Assembly: GCA_030674155.1 (NCBI GenBank)
Contig: CM060344.1
Span: 32,078,278-32,142,277, forward strand
DNA from: Stramonita haemastoma
Taxonomy: Eukaryota > Mollusca > Gastropoda > Neogastropoda > Muricidae
Direction: 5' to 3'
DNA length: 64,000 bases
Shown here: piece by piece, positions 22,688 through 54,027 of the stretch
How the letters are laid out: the number at the start of each line of letters is the position of its first letter
Position numbering within the stretch: position 1 is the stretch's first letter
The notes under the pieces: model-generated
Told to the model about the DNA's origin: nothing
Seen by the model: the letters and a program-made list of their open reading frames with translations, nothing else
The model's database searches: none
Made by a program: the position numbers and the translations under genes

Positions 22688-22733
<46 letters not shown>
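22688..22733. repeat. (GA)n
   Basis: Pure GA tract beyond the 3' end of eEF1A copy 1. Confidence 0.95.
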
Positions 22734-22734
<1 letters not shown>

Positions 22735-22798
22735 AGTACTACAATCATACCATACTACAAAAATCCCACACACGAACAATACTCATCTGAACTGAAAG

Positions 22799-22804
22799 TT
22801 TATT
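22799..22804 (-). promoter_or_regulatory. Candidate polyadenylation signal of eEF1A copy 1
   Basis: AATAAA on the - strand about 320 bases beyond the stop codon, with T/C-rich sequence nearby. No better hexamer was seen between it and the stop. Copy 2 has no AATAAA at the same place; the nearest hexamer there is AGTAAA near 43598. Confidence 0.5.
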
Positions 22805-23126
22805 TTTTCTTCTTCTTCTTTTGACCCCCTTGATGTACTGGAAGCCCCCTCCCTCCCCTCAAAAAGAAAAAAAATATTGGACCTAAATCATGTTAACCTT
22901 TTTTCCTTCGGAACTCCTTTCTGTGCAGCTTGGATTGCAAAAGCCATACAGACAACGAAAGAAGAATGGAACGAGCCTGTCGTTTTAAAAGCAGCACATC
23001 AGTGTGGGATGGGTAAATGCCAGCAGGTGTAGTAACGGGGCAAGAACTAAAACCTTGACCGAAGTTGTAGTTGTAGTAATGACAGTTCAGAGCGATCCGT
23101 GAGGCGGACAAAGGTTCCTGTAGCCA

Positions 23127-33661
<10,535 letters not shown>

Positions 33662-33679
33662 CTACTTTGGTCGCTGAAA

Positions 33680-35030
33680 AATAAAAAAAAGACTGCATAA
33701 GCACACATAATCTAAAGAGCTATGTCTCAACTAATAGCCTAATAAGACAAAGAAAAAAAAAAAGAAAGACCTGAACTTGCCATTGCACCACACACATACT
33801 CACTGGACAAGTTTGTCAGTCCTGAAAAGATGAAAGATGTCACAGGCTAAGCATACAATGTGCGCAGATACCTGCTGTCATTTTGAATTCTTTTGCAAAA
33901 ATTCACTTATAACTTTGCCTGGAAGAGAACGGACATGCTGGTTGATTTGGCAAAATTTGGTTTGTCCCGACTATGTTTTGTCTGGTAACATCTGTCTTAG
34001 ATTGCAAACCAAAGATCTTAAGCCTACCCCCACCTCCCCATAAAGATGTGTGTATAATAGCGTTCCATGCAGTGTAATTCGAGGTTGGTGGTATTGACCT
34101 TTTTTCCTAATGCCAGTTTTCCTTTTTTTTTTTTTTTTCATATAAACTTATCAAAGTCGAATTTTATATTCAATCGAAACATTTCTGGTCAGACAAGTAC
34201 AGAAACAAGCTTCTGGACACAACAGCCTTACTGTGGAAAACTAGCAGTTGGTCTACACAGTGCCATATGTATTATGTAATCTGATTTAAAGTTGGCCTCT
34301 GCTTATGCAGTCATACTTGTCAGCTATCTTGACGCCACCTTTGAAAATCCATAGGTTTAAAAGAAATATGTTTGTAACAGCGTGCCCTGGCTTGTTAAAT
34401 CATTTGAACGTTATGATTCTCAATCTTGGTGTTCGCCTCCGTAAGCAACGGGTAGGACATATTTGAAATTTGTTATCTAATAACATGGGCTGAAAGAGCA
34501 CCCGGCTTGTCACATAATAAATAATTGGTTAGGCATAACACAAACGTTTCTAACCACAAAATAATTACAGGTGAATCACAACCGGTGAAACAAAAAGATG
34601 CTGGTAATGGGCTAACCTACGTAAACGCGTGGTTCCAGTTGGCTTCAGCCTACAAGCTAGACGGCGACGAGGTTGTCTGCTGCGAACCGGATTTTACAAG
34701 CCTTTTTAGTAAATTAAAGATAAAATCTCTTCAAAAATGTTTTCAGCATCCGACTGTGTTGATATTTTAACCCGGAAAATATGCACAATCAGCTAAAGCA
34801 AAAACTTTACAATATGTGACACGCGAACGTGGCATGGCGACGCCGGCTGTGCAGGGTGCATAACCAAAAATATTTCGATCACACTACGAATACTATAAAC
34901 CCTTTAACCTTCCACAATATTACCTTGCTACAATAACACAATTCTTTTCTACAGTATTCTCTGTATATGAAACAATGATGGCAGAAAATAACCAGAGATT
35001 TCGATAGATAATAATGACAGCAATTTCTTA
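33680..35030 (-). other. eEF1A copy 1 intron 1, unassigned
   Basis: No repeat family or coding signal recognised between the start-codon exon and the proximal TOP-like exon. Confidence 0.5.
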
Positions 35031-35031
35031 C

Positions 35032-35066
35032 CTTGCCGCTTCTAGGAACGCACAGGAGTAAAAAGG
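35032..35066 (-). promoter_or_regulatory. Candidate 5' non-coding exon and TOP-type start of eEF1A copy 1
   Basis: A GTAAGA donor at 35031 ends a short segment starting CCTTTTTACTCC on the - strand, which resembles the 5' terminal oligopyrimidine start expected for eEF1A mRNA. Upstream on the same strand are an E-box (CACGTG, 35088-35093), an ETS-like CCGGAAGT (+ strand, 35073-35080) and an inverted CCAAT box (35143-35147). The start site is inferred, not observed. Confidence 0.5.
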
Positions 35067-35616
35067 ACCTATCCGGAAGTACGAAGTCACGTGATCAACT
35101 TTTTCAGGGCCTAGAGGGGTCCCCGGAATAATTTTACCTTCCATTGGTCGAATTTTGTCACATGACGTTTACGTCGCTGACTAAGATTAGACAGGGTTGG
35201 CGCAATGCTTCTGCAATAGCCTGAAAGCCTAGCCTAGTCTAGGCTCGTTTTGTCAATGGCCAACCTCACCGGACATGCGGTCTCAAAAGTTAGAGGTGGT
35301 TAGCCTAATAAATTTATGGCAACGAACATTAACCTGACCTGACCACGAAAAACAGTACAGACGTACACGCTAATGGCGTGACAGTCGGATAATTCGTCTT
35401 CATATATTACTGGTGCTGTCTGCTACAGGCATACTGGTTCCAGTTGTCGAACTTTCGTTTTTATTAGGCTATTGTAAAGAGGGATTTGAAAAGCAAAAAC
35501 TTGAACAGTAGGCCTACCTTACCCTATTATATATGGCCACCACTAATCGGCTGTACTTTCTGTGTGAATGCAACTTTGTGGCGAAGTAGAACAAGGCGGA
35601 GGAGGGGGGAGGGGGG

Positions 35617-35935
35617 GGTTTGATTGATTTGATTTTGATTTGATTTATTCTTTTATATCGAGGATAATGCGGATAAGCACTCGTGTTTTTTTTTACATCC
35701 AGTCCCCGTGTGTATGCAGTTTCCTAAATGTCATCTGTACCCAACTCTTACGAAAAGTGGAACAGGATTTAAAGTGTGGCAAGATGTTCTGTGTGCTTTC
35801 CACATGGGGCCTCAGTTTATAGTCTCATCGAAGGACTTTTGGGGAGAGTGGAGTCAGCACTGATGTTAACTCCAGGAGAAAAATTACGTTAAGATTGCCA
35901 GCGCAATGTTCTGACCACTAGGCTATCCGTCTAGC
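35617..35935 (-). mobile_element. SINE-A full copy with TTTGA tail
   Basis: Tail (TGATT)n at 35617-35650, then TTTATATCGAGGATAATGCG to TGACCACTAGGCTATCCGTC. A second, inverted tRNA-like head fragment follows at 35945-35970. Confidence 0.88.
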
Positions 35936-35989
35936 TAGATCAGGGGGACGGATAGCCTAGTGGTGCCAACTAGCTAGATCAGTAGGCCT

Positions 35990-36600
35990 ACCATGTTTTG
36001 TTTTTAGTTTGTTTTTGGGAAGGGGGGGGGGGGGGGAGGTAGGGTCTTGATCTTATGTTTAGTCCTGGCTGTAACTGTAACAGACTGTAACATGACGGGG
36101 CTGACCCTCCAAACATAAAAAAAAAGGGAAATGGCACTTGAAAACAGTTTTCAGTTGTGCACCTTCCTCCAGTTGAACCTAGTTGACCCCATCCCTCTCT
36201 AATTGCAATAAATTGCAGCCATTTCTGTGCATGTCATCTACGCCATATCAGAGTTCAAACTATATTTATATAAACCAGACCCAAAATGTACAAGCTTTTT
36301 TCATTCATGCCAATCCTGGGTTCATACTTTAAAAAACCAAAAACCCAAATTTACAAACTTTTCACAAACATGACAAAATTTCAAAACCCTACATTCCACT
36401 GACAGATGAAAAGTCACTAGCAAAAGACAAAAAAAAAAAAAAAAGGAAATAAAAATCAGAAACATAATACATTACATGAAGGGTTCATAATAACAAGTCA
36501 AGACTGAAATGCAGGTTTTAATTATTTTTAAAGAGAAATTCATGGATGTTACTCTTGCAGTATCAGATCTGTATCGACACACACTAGGATCTATCACTGA
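35990..36600. other. Unassigned
   Basis: G run at 36025-36035 and AT-rich sequence; no gene recognised. Confidence 0.5.
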
Positions 36601-36624
36601 TTACTAGCCAAAACAAAGTTGGCA

Positions 36625-36628
36625 ACGA

Positions 36629-36689
<61 letters not shown>

Positions 36690-36775
36690 GTGTGTGTGTG
36701 TTGTGTGTGTGACTCTGTGTGTGTGTGTGTGTGTGTGTTTGTGTTTTGTGTGTGTGTTTGTGTGTTGTGTTTTGG

Positions 36776-36813
<38 letters not shown>

Positions 36814-36825
36814 GTGTGTGTGTGT

Positions 36826-36867
<42 letters not shown>

Positions 36868-37122
36868 TGTTGTGTGTTGGTGTTGTGTGTGTGTGTGTGT
36901 GTGTGTGTTTTGTGTGAGTGTGTGTTTTCAGTAATAATTATCCCTTTACACATGACTACAACAGCAAAAGTTTAAAATTCCAACCAAAAGAAATTCAAAG
37001 GTACAATTCATGCAGTATTGCATTTGTAGACTACACTCACTAAGCTCTATCACTGATTGCCAGCCAAAATAAAATTGGCAATGAATAACACATATTTCTG
37101 TGTGTGTGTGTGTGTGTGTGTG

Positions 37123-37175
<53 letters not shown>

Positions 37176-37240
37176 TGTGTATGTGTGTGTGTGTGTGTGT
37201 ATGTGTGTGTGTGTGTTTGTGTGTGTGTGATGTGTGTGCG
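36625..37240. repeat. (GT)n tracts in a ~457-bp tandem duplication
   Basis: GT tracts at 36630-36925 and 37099-37235 are each preceded by similar flanks (TCTATCACTGATTACTAGCC / TCTATCACTGATTGCCAGCC) and followed by TTCAGTAAT..TACAACAG. Confidence 0.9.
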
Positions 37241-37438
37241 TGCATGCATGCATGCATGCACGTTTTTGTGCATGCGTGTTCAGTAATATATCCACTCACA
37301 GATGATTACAACAGAAGTGTTATTATTCAATTAGGCCTTGGGCAGGCTTGTGTAACTGTAGATTGCTTGTTTAATAAGTATTAACTTGGCAATAAACTAA
37401 CAATTTCTGGAACTTGAATTGTTTAATTTATACAGGCA

Positions 37439-37660
37439 AAGTGTGTGTGTGTGTGTGTGTGTGGTGTGTGTGTGTGTGTGTGTGTGTGTGAGGAGAGAGA
37501 GGAGAGTGAGTAGAGAGGAAGGGAGAGAGAGAGGAGAGAGAGAGAGAGAGAGAGGAGAAGAGAGAGAGAGAGAGAGGGAGAGGGGGGGGAGAGAGAGAGA
37601 GAGGGAGAGGAGATGAGAGAGAGAGGAGAGGGAGAGAGAGAGAGAGAGGGGGGGAGAGAG
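37439..37660. repeat. (GT)n then (GA)n
   Basis: GT 37439-37490, interrupted GA/GGGA to 37660. Confidence 0.95.
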
Positions 37661-39755
37661 TATAGACTACCAATTTAGTTTGCAAACAACAGACGCAAAT
37701 TTGAAATGAAAAGGTCATGGGTAGAGAACAAAAAGAACAGTGATCACTCGTCTTGTTTCACATAACAAAGTACAAAGTTTGCAGGTAATGAAGAACAGAA
37801 AACATTCCTATTGATAGTGAACGTTAAAGTTACAGTAACTGGAACATCTGAATTCCTTAAAATTGTTTTCAATTTCTGTTTCATTTTTTGTTGTTGTTGC
37901 TAGTTTATTGCTCCCACTCCCCCCTCCCCACACCTGAAGAAATAGTTCTCAGATGATTTTTTTTTTTTTTTTGGGGGGGGGGGGAGGGTACAGGGTTCGA
38001 AGTGACAAAGTTTTACAAACCCAGGATGGCTTTTACACATTTTTAAGGCCTTCACAAAGGTGTCTCAGTTTTCCAAAACTTTACAAGCCATGTGAGTATA
38101 TATTACCCTTGTAACAAAGATGGATGGATGTCATGTGTGCATTTCATGACAGGCCCTCAATTTTAAGTCTTCAAAAGGACTTGCACAGTTGTTAGCAAGC
38201 AAATCAATAATAGATAATAATGATAATATGAACAGTGTTCATGAGTATTATTTCTATGATCCATTATTGACTCACTTGTTTACTTATTGTTTTTTTCCTC
38301 TTTCTCAGTGTAAACTTATAATTCAAATATCCTCAAAGTATTCAAGTTTGAGTATTTTCTTTCTCACCCCCCCCCCTCCCCCTAGCAACCCCCCCCCAAA
38401 AAAAAAACAAAACCCACCCAAAATGCTGGAGCACTGTAGACTTGACCTAGGTCATGCATATCAAAATAATTTTATGCCTTGATATGGTTCAGTGCTCATG
38501 CAAGTCGTGGCAAGCATTTTCAATTTACTGAAATTATTAAAATGTATTGAAGATAATGTATACATTGTGAAATACCTTATTAACTGAAAATGTAATGCTA
38601 GGCTACTATTAGTTGATAACTGGGAGTTGGTGTTTGAAGTATGACAGTATAACTATCATCCTTGTTGCTGATGTGCCAGTATGTATAAAATGATTTTTTA
38701 AAAAGTTTTTTAAAAAAATATGCACAGTACATGTCTATGATCCTCATTCAGAAATCATGCAAAGGAGGATAAAACTTCATGGCCATTCTTTGTTAACAAA
38801 AATTTCCTTGATTTGAAATACAGGTTTTACTTTCAGTTCAATTTTTTTGTTTGTTAAAATCTAAAAAGTGCACAAAAGTTCAACTACTTCAAGGGACCCT
38901 GACCCCATCCATAGGGACACTCTGTTGGGGGCTTGGTAAGTTAAATTAATTAGGGACCCCCAGATTTGGCATTTTCCTCTTTTTTTTTCTCACCCTTTCC
39001 CATTCTGAATTCTGAAAAGGTAATCATGGAACTTGGAATACAATGTCACTTTTGTCAGCCATTTTTCGATTGCACTCTTTTCTAAAGCCAAAATCTGAAT
39101 TGTCTTTAACAAATAAAAAAAACAAACTGCACAGTGATGGTAAGATTACACTGTTAACTCATAAAATCGAACACAGCTGGTACCTTAATGATGGACGGTA
39201 TGGCAGTTTGCTGGCAACTGTTTTGAATTGTTAGTGATAGTGACAGCTCTACTTTTGCGTATGAAACAAAAAAAAACACATTCCTACACTGTTGCATAAA
39301 CAATTCAAAAGCCTTTTCCTGCTCAATTTCATCACATTATCATGCACACTTCATCTTCAGCGAACCTAAAAATTAAAAATATGGAGTCTGGCAAAACAGA
39401 CATGGCGGCTTAGTCTGTGTCTCATGTACACAACCATTTTCAACTTTTACTTTCATTTGTAGTGGTAAAACATGTAGCAACAGCAGACATGAACTTGAGT
39501 TCCACTAACACTAGAAACGGCATAGCCTACTTCATTTGCGTAATGGTTACATGATTCGCGACCAAGGCAGCCATGATGGCACTGACCAGTCTGAGTTGGT
39601 ATTGACCGGCGAGTGAATGATTAAAATAATATCGTTAGTTAGGCTTAGCCATATCAATACCAACGTCGCATAACCATACTGTTTGTTTTGAATTAATATA
39701 GCCTAGTAGATAGTCTACAGCCAACAAATGCGATTTTCAGTGACTAATTTCCCCA
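37661..39755. other. Unassigned
   Basis: No gene recognised. 39300-39760 shows patchy similarity to 55080-55540 upstream of eEF1A copy 2, consistent with the duplicated block. Confidence 0.45.
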
Positions 39756-39760
39756 CTTAC

Positions 39761-39830
39761 CTGTCCACGTACACTCACGTCGAAGAAGGCGTGTTCAAGT
39801 TCTGTGAAGATTTCGTGGATCCCACGTGCA
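39761..39830 (-). promoter_or_regulatory. Candidate distal 5' non-coding exon, copy 1 side
   Basis: A GTAAGT donor (39760) follows a segment similar to the first exon of copy 2 at 55549-55595. The similarity continues upstream through ACGCAAGAAAAAGGT. No TATA box is seen at the position where copy 2 has one. It could be an alternative or relic first exon of eEF1A copy 1, about 6 kb from the start codon. Confidence 0.4.
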
Positions 39831-40507
39831 CCGTCGCGTAGTAATAGCATTATCATTATTACGCAAGAAAAAGGTCGCAAAATAAAAAAAAAGATTCAGT
39901 CAAGCATTACCACTCTTAAAGTATGACAGATATATATTAAAATATTTTAGGTAATAACATCCTGCTAAATCAATACAATTTTGTTAAAATCTCAAACGAG
40001 ATAACGAAAGTTAATAATAAATAAATGATAATTACAAACCGCCGGATATATATACACGATATGAGGATGTATACAGCAGCTGCGAAACTTCCCAATTAAA
40101 TCAAACGAAATGAAATCAAATCGCGCTCTCTGAAGTATGTATGGTATGAAAAACCTAGCAAAACCTTAACTGGCAGGTTACAAGGATTTAAACATTATGA
40201 ATACTGCCTTCCAATACACTGTCTTTGAAAACAAATAATACTAATGGATTGAGTGTGTATAGAACATCTTTTGGTCTGTTTTACAGTATACACGGGTTAA
40301 TTTGCTTTTTCTTTTAATTTTTTAAAATCCATTTATTTGATTTCACAATTACATACAATTTCCGTGATGCAGCCAAACAGCTTTGTATGATCAACTCTGT
40401 ATCATTTAATTTCTTTATGAAATGTTTGGGTCTTTTTATGTGACTAACTTTGTTAGGCATTGTTTTTGCTTGTTGGTGGGTTTGTTTTTGTTTTTGAGAG
40501 GAATCTA

Positions 40508-40510
<3 letters not shown>

Positions 40511-40584
<74 letters not shown>
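40511..40584. repeat. (GT)n
   Basis: Pure GT tract; a shorter one lies at 41046-41084. Confidence 0.95.
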
Positions 40585-40586
<2 letters not shown>

Positions 40587-40656
40587 GCTTCTTCTTCTTC
40601 TGTTTTTTTTTATAACCTTAACTTGAAAACCTTACAAGAGTTAACTACTAGTTAAC

Positions 40657-40968
40657 TAGGGGGATGGGATAGACTACGCAGGTTCGATTCCTGTTCGAGA
40701 GGATTTTTACCCTGGAGTTCACATCAGTGCTGACTCCTTTCTCCCCACAAGTCCTTCGGATGAGACTCAACTGAGGCCCCCAGTGTGAACGCATGCAGAA
40801 CATCTTGCGCACAAGTTAAATCATGTTCTGCTTTTCGTAAGAGGCCATTGTGTGCCGGTGGGTACAGATGACATTCCACAATTTACAAAAGCTGCATACA
40901 CACGGGGACTAGGTATAAAAAAGCACACTAGTGTTTATTCCATTATCCTCAATATAAAAGAATAAATG
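40657..40968 (+). mobile_element. SINE-A copy, head partly deleted
   Basis: Starts GGGGGATGGGATAGACTACG with box-B-like GGTTCGATTCCTG, then the complete body to TCAATATAAAAGAATAAATG. Confidence 0.88.
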
Positions 40969-41084
40969 AACAGAATACTATGCTAATGTGTAAATCATTT
41001 TATAGTTCGAATCTTGTCGCATAAAGACCAGTTTGACGTTAAATTGTGTGTGTGTGTGTGTGTGTGGTGTGTGTGTGTGTGTGT

Positions 41085-41795
41085 AATTATGACAAATATT
41101 GTCCAGTCTCAAAAAGTCAAGTTTCTGCTTTACCTCTAGTGACGTTCATTCCAGTCCTGCTGTTCCCACACTGCTCATCTTGACCCCCAAGCCTCAGCTA
41201 TACTCAGATTCGTTATGTCGATCCTCAATTCGCCCATCTATGTCAGGCTGCTGCGAGGCCACCAGCCGAAGAGCACTGTTGCTGGGTCACTTTGGTGGTG
41301 TTCAGTGGCACCAGTTCTGAGCCAACATATACAGGGCACCACCTACTATGACAGTAGTAGCTCAGTCATGTAGCCACACTCTGTGAAATACCTACCTCTG
41401 ATGGCGACCTCAGGACATTTCCACGATGCATGACCATCCCTTTTGCCCAACATTCACCTCTGTTTTGTAAATGTGTGCATATAAGCAAAGGATTAAGAAA
41501 TCTGTGTGTGGGTGTGTGTACAAGTTTTGAGGGAGGTAAAGTGCTTACTCCTGTATGTGCCAGGCATGCATCCATGTGCGAACTCTTATCTGTGTCTTAC
41601 TATGGTAGATATTTTGCTGAGTTTTTATAAATTTTATTCCCAGATAGTGCTCATAAGTTCAATGGTGAGAGTGCATGCATTCAAATTTTTTTTTTTTTAT
41701 CAGTTCCTACTCAGTACTGGCAAGGTGGGCCAGGTTTTACCATGTACCCAAGATGTTCACATGGCCTTTGTTTATACTCTCACTGAAGTGTGGAT
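41085..41795. other. Unassigned
   Basis: No motif supports a gene in the open frames here. Confidence 0.5.
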
Positions 41796-42180
41796 CCTTA
41801 CTTTTATATTATTCTTTTACATCAAGGATAATGGAATAAGCATAGCATGTGCTTTTTTACATGAAGTCCTCATGTGTATGCAGTTTTGTAAATATTATCT
41901 GTTCCCACTGGCACACAATGGCCTACTCTTACGAAAAGCAGAACAGGATTTAACGTGTGCGCAAAATGTTCTGCGTGCGTTCACACACGGGGCCTCGGTT
42001 TAGTCTCATCCGGACTTTTAGGGGGGTGTTGTCAGCACTTGACAACTCCAGAGGAAAAATCCCCTTGAACGGGAATCGAACCCGGGTCATAAATTGTGAG
42101 CACAATGTTCTTACCACTAGGCTCAATTGATGGCCCGATCCTGGGTCACCAGATCACACTATATAACCACTAGGTTACTG
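41796..42180 (-). mobile_element. SINE-A full copy plus a second head remnant
   Basis: TTACATCAAGGATAATGGAA through GGGAATCGAACCCGGGTC and TTACCACTAGGCT (42123). A further head-like CCTGGGTCACCAGATCAC..CTAGGTTACTG follows. Confidence 0.88.
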
Positions 42181-42829
42181 ACAAAAAGAAGACGGAAAAA
42201 TTGTGGTCAAAATTAAATGCTTCAGTTTTAGATAGAAAATCACTTATGTAATAGTTGTGCGCACCCTGTATCATCATATCAAAAGGATTTTTTTTTTTCA
42301 TATTCAAAAGATTTGCTCAAAGGCATACTTAGCTCAAGTGTAGTCAACTGAAAGACATGCCAAGTCTTCAAAATCCCAGTTCAGTATTTGAAAGGTGAAT
42401 GCAACATCCTTTGTGCATTACCTTGAAATATGCTCAAATCCTGACCAATAGTCTGTAAAACGTTATCTTCAGGCATGCATCTACCGTCTTTAGAAACTTT
42501 TCTCCCCTACCAGTAGCCATTTTTGGCTTTCTCTACAGCAATTCTGTTGGAAGTGTTTTTGTAACAACACTAAAAGTACTTTTGTAAACCCAACACTGTT
42601 GAAAGTGCTTTTGTAAACCCAACACCCAAGTGTTTTGTTATCACAGGCAGTCTTTAGAATGCAAAGCCTGGGTAAGAATGGAGGGCAAGCTGTACCCATG
42701 CAGCAGACCCCCCTCTCCACACACCACCGGAATGATCCATTGGAAAGGCAGACGCAGATACGAATGGTTCCAGTGCTGTCAGAACGTTGCCATATACATC
42801 CCCGAACTGCCCTGGGGACTCCCAACTTT
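42181..42829. other. Unassigned
   Basis: No gene recognised. Confidence 0.5.
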
Positions 42830-43075
42830 CTCAGGGATGGTGTCTGAACACACCTGTGTGCATGCTGGGTTTTTAAAATAATTTTTTCATCTGTTCCTCC
42901 TACCAGCACACGATGGCCTGCTCTTCTGAAAGGCAGAACGAGATCTGAACGTGGGTACAAGATGTTCTGCGAGCATTTGCACATGGGGCCTCAGTTTAAT
43001 CTGATGACCGACATTCAGATTGCAATAACTCGTACCATAAATCTATTACACCAACCAGTGTGCCACAGCAGTTTC
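42830..43075 (-). mobile_element. SINE-E/SINE-A related copy
   Basis: CTCAGGGATGGTGTCTGAAC, ACCTGTGTGCATGC, CACGATGGCCTGCTCTTC and GACCGACATTCAGATT match the right half of 47826-48262. Confidence 0.7.
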
Positions 43076-43690
43076 AGCTAAAGGTTGCATGGATCTTTGA
43101 TTTATTTTTTTCTCCCAAGACTTTTAAAATGTCTTGGGAATAATGTACTGCTTAGGGTATGCATGAGGTCGAGATGGGTCTATGAGGTGAAGGATAATAA
43201 ACCAATTATCGAAAAGCAACTCCAAAGGTTTTGTATGAAGTTCATTGGGTAGATGAGTCATGTATAGAGCAAGTTGCGCACCTATGAACCTATGTGCAGT
43301 TCAAGATAACCAGAAAAGTTTTGACAAAGCACAGAAATTTGATGCAACATTTTCAATGCATGGACAGTCAGTAGATATGTAATGGTGCCTTTTTTTTTCT
43401 TTTGCTTTTAAAAGCCTCACATTAGAGGTAAATTATCCAGAGTATATACATTTGCCACAGTCGAGAAGATATGTTAGAAACAGCTGAACAGAAAATAAGG
43501 AGAAAACGTGGAGAGAGAGAGACGAGGAAAGAAAAAGAGGAGAAAAAGAAAGGGAACAAATATGTACAACTCATTACTCGCAAAGACAAAACAAAGTGTT
43601 TACTCTGAACTTTTTTTTTAATTCCTAGTCTTTGGTGTTATAAATTCACAGGAAACCTCTGCCCTCATTCAGAAAACAAAAAAACCCAGT
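43076..43690. other. Flank of eEF1A copy 2, unassigned
   Basis: No gene; similarity to the copy 1 3' flank begins near 43690. Confidence 0.5.
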
Positions 43691-43917
43691 CTGATCTAAC
43701 CGTGCTAACCTATCCTCCTAAACTCTTTCCTGTGTATTTTCGACTGCAGAAGCCATATGGGCAATGAAATCAAAATGTTCCGAATCTGCTGTTTCCAAAG
43801 CAGGACCCCTAATGACGAATCGATGCCAGGTGTAAGGGAGCAGCAAGCACTAAAATTGCTACTGGGGCACCGACAGTTCAGAGTGGTAGGTGGAGCGGGA
43901 ATCGGGTCCTGCAACCA

Positions 43918-52020
<8,103 letters not shown>

Positions 52021-52108
52021 TCACTGCAAAAGAAAGAAAAGCTGAAGGTCAAAATTCAACATACACAGTGCTCTACAGAATGGTAGTAGTAAACTTGCAA
52101 TAGTTTAA

Positions 52109-53949
52109 CCCTCTAGAGCCAGCACACACTTTCACTTGAGTGAAAATTATGTTTCTTTGGTTTTGAACTCAACACACCATATATATATAAAAAGAATAAC
52201 TGAGTAAAAACAGTTTATTGGTTAAGAAGTTATGAAATTTGATACGCATATGATACGCTGGGCTTCTGGGGGAACTTCAGGACTCTGTGTATCATATATG
52301 ATACTCTGCAAAGGGCCTTGTTGAGGCCCATGTGGAGGTAGACCCTATGAAGATCTCAATCTCTTTTAGGGTGGTGTTGATGCTGGTCCCATGTTGCTGT
52401 ACAGAGAACAAACTGGTCTGGTCCTCCACTTTCTTCAGCAGCTCATCAGTAATCAGGTACTTGTAGTTACTCGTAAGGAGTTTTCAGTTGACCTTCAGGA
52501 GGATGCTCAAGGTCACCTGTGAACTCTGCTTTCTGTGGTACAAATAGCCCCTCAGTCCAGAAAGGATTCTGAATACCATCCTGGATGTCTTGCTCTGATC
52601 CATCCCCTTCCTCTAGCATGACCAAGGCCAGGGGGTTGTCATCCTCCTCTTCCCAATCACCAGTTGTTGTCATTCTGGCCAATCCTTGCCAAAGGAATGT
52701 TGTCTTGCAAAGCAGCCAAAGGAATATCATCTTCCTTGTCCCAATCTGTTTATCTTTTTTGCTCTCCTCTTTGATGTGCAAGGACCATCCTCATCCATTG
52801 TTCCTCCTCTAGCTCTCTCAGTTCTGCCTTGCTGGGGAAGTACTCATCGCCATAAGATTCATACTCGCTGTCATCAAGGTCAACAGCGTCCATGATGTCT
52901 TGAATGTTATCTGTGGTTGACATCTGTATAGACAAACAAACCATATTTTGAGTCTTCCTAACATGGTAGGAGGGAAGAGAGTAAGATAGAGACAATAGAG
53001 AAGGAAGAAGAAGAAAGAAAGAAGAGAGAAGAAGGAGGGGGAGGGCGGGAGGGAGATTTAGCAGCAAAAAAAAAAGAGATTATGGCTTTCATAATACTAT
53101 CATACTAAAATACCACTACTTCCTTACTTATACACCACAAATAACCTTCCCATAAGATAAAATTGCTGATGTCTTGAATGTTATCTGTGGTTGACATCTG
53201 TATAGACAAACAAACCATATTTTGAGTCTTCCTAACATGGTAGGAGGGAAGAGAGTAAGATAGAGACAATAGAGAAGGAAGAAGAAGAAAGAAAGACAGA
53301 GAGAAGAAGGAGGGGGAGGGCGGGAGGGAGATTTAGCAGCAAAAAAAAATGAGATTATGGCTTTCATAATACTATCTATATACTAAAATACCACTACTTC
53401 CTTACTTATACACCACAAATAACCTTCCCATAAGATAAAATTGCTTCAACTTTGGCATACACAAGGGAATGTAATAAGACAAATATTGATACTTAAGTTA
53501 TTGTACCGTAAAAGCCCACTGAATCGTATATGATACGAGATAAAAATGACATGGCCCCCAGAGTATCATATTTGATACATATACTTTTAAAAAATTATTT
53601 TGTCTTAAATATTAACATTTGCTTTTTATAACTTAGGTATCCTTTCTCCCACATCATAAACACATAAGAACACGAAAAAGTAAAGCAGGATGAGCTTACC
53701 TTCAATTAGAGATAGTGGATTTTCTTTGAAGCTTTGTCACTCCTCGAAGCAGGTGTACCCATAAAACAGGAAGTGGTGCCAAAAAGGGAAAAGAAGGGTC
53801 CAGAACAAGCAAGAACAGTAACTTAGTAAATCTACCCTCATTTGAACAGCAGCAGTGCTTTTCCTTGATGTAGCAACTATGTAGCCTTTGGAAGAGTTCT
53901 GAGTTGTGTATCAGATATGATTGATAGTGATACTGAATGCCCTAGAGGG
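52109..53949 (-). mobile_element. piggyBac-like element in eEF1A copy 2 intron 1
   Basis: 1841 bp flanked by TTAA (52105-52108, 53950-53953), with termini CCCTCTAGAGCCAGCA and, inverted, CCCTCTAGGGCATTCAG. The - strand frames 53067-52750 and 52781-52467 resemble an acidic piggyBac N-terminus (DAVDLDDSEYESYGDEYF, then DDNPLALVMLEEGDGSEQD). The DDE domain is absent. Subterminal GTATCATATATGATAC-type palindromes recur, and a 274-bp segment is duplicated in tandem (52894-53167, 53168-53443). Confidence 0.82.
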
Positions 53950-54027
53950 TTAAATTAAAAAAAAAAAAAATCCCCATTATTTCATGCCAACCACAGTTTT
54001 GGCCATTATTAACTTTTTTTTTGGTGA

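Noticed and set aside
36619..36975. Long Cys-Val or His-Thr open frames in GT/CA arrays (also 56339-56920, 60157-60920, 2154-2411)
   Set aside because: They are translations of pure dinucleotide repeats, present on both strands, with no unique sequence.
52750..53067. Stand-alone acidic host protein
   Set aside because: The frame lies within TTAA/CCCTCTAG-bounded transposon ends and matches a piggyBac N-terminal style.
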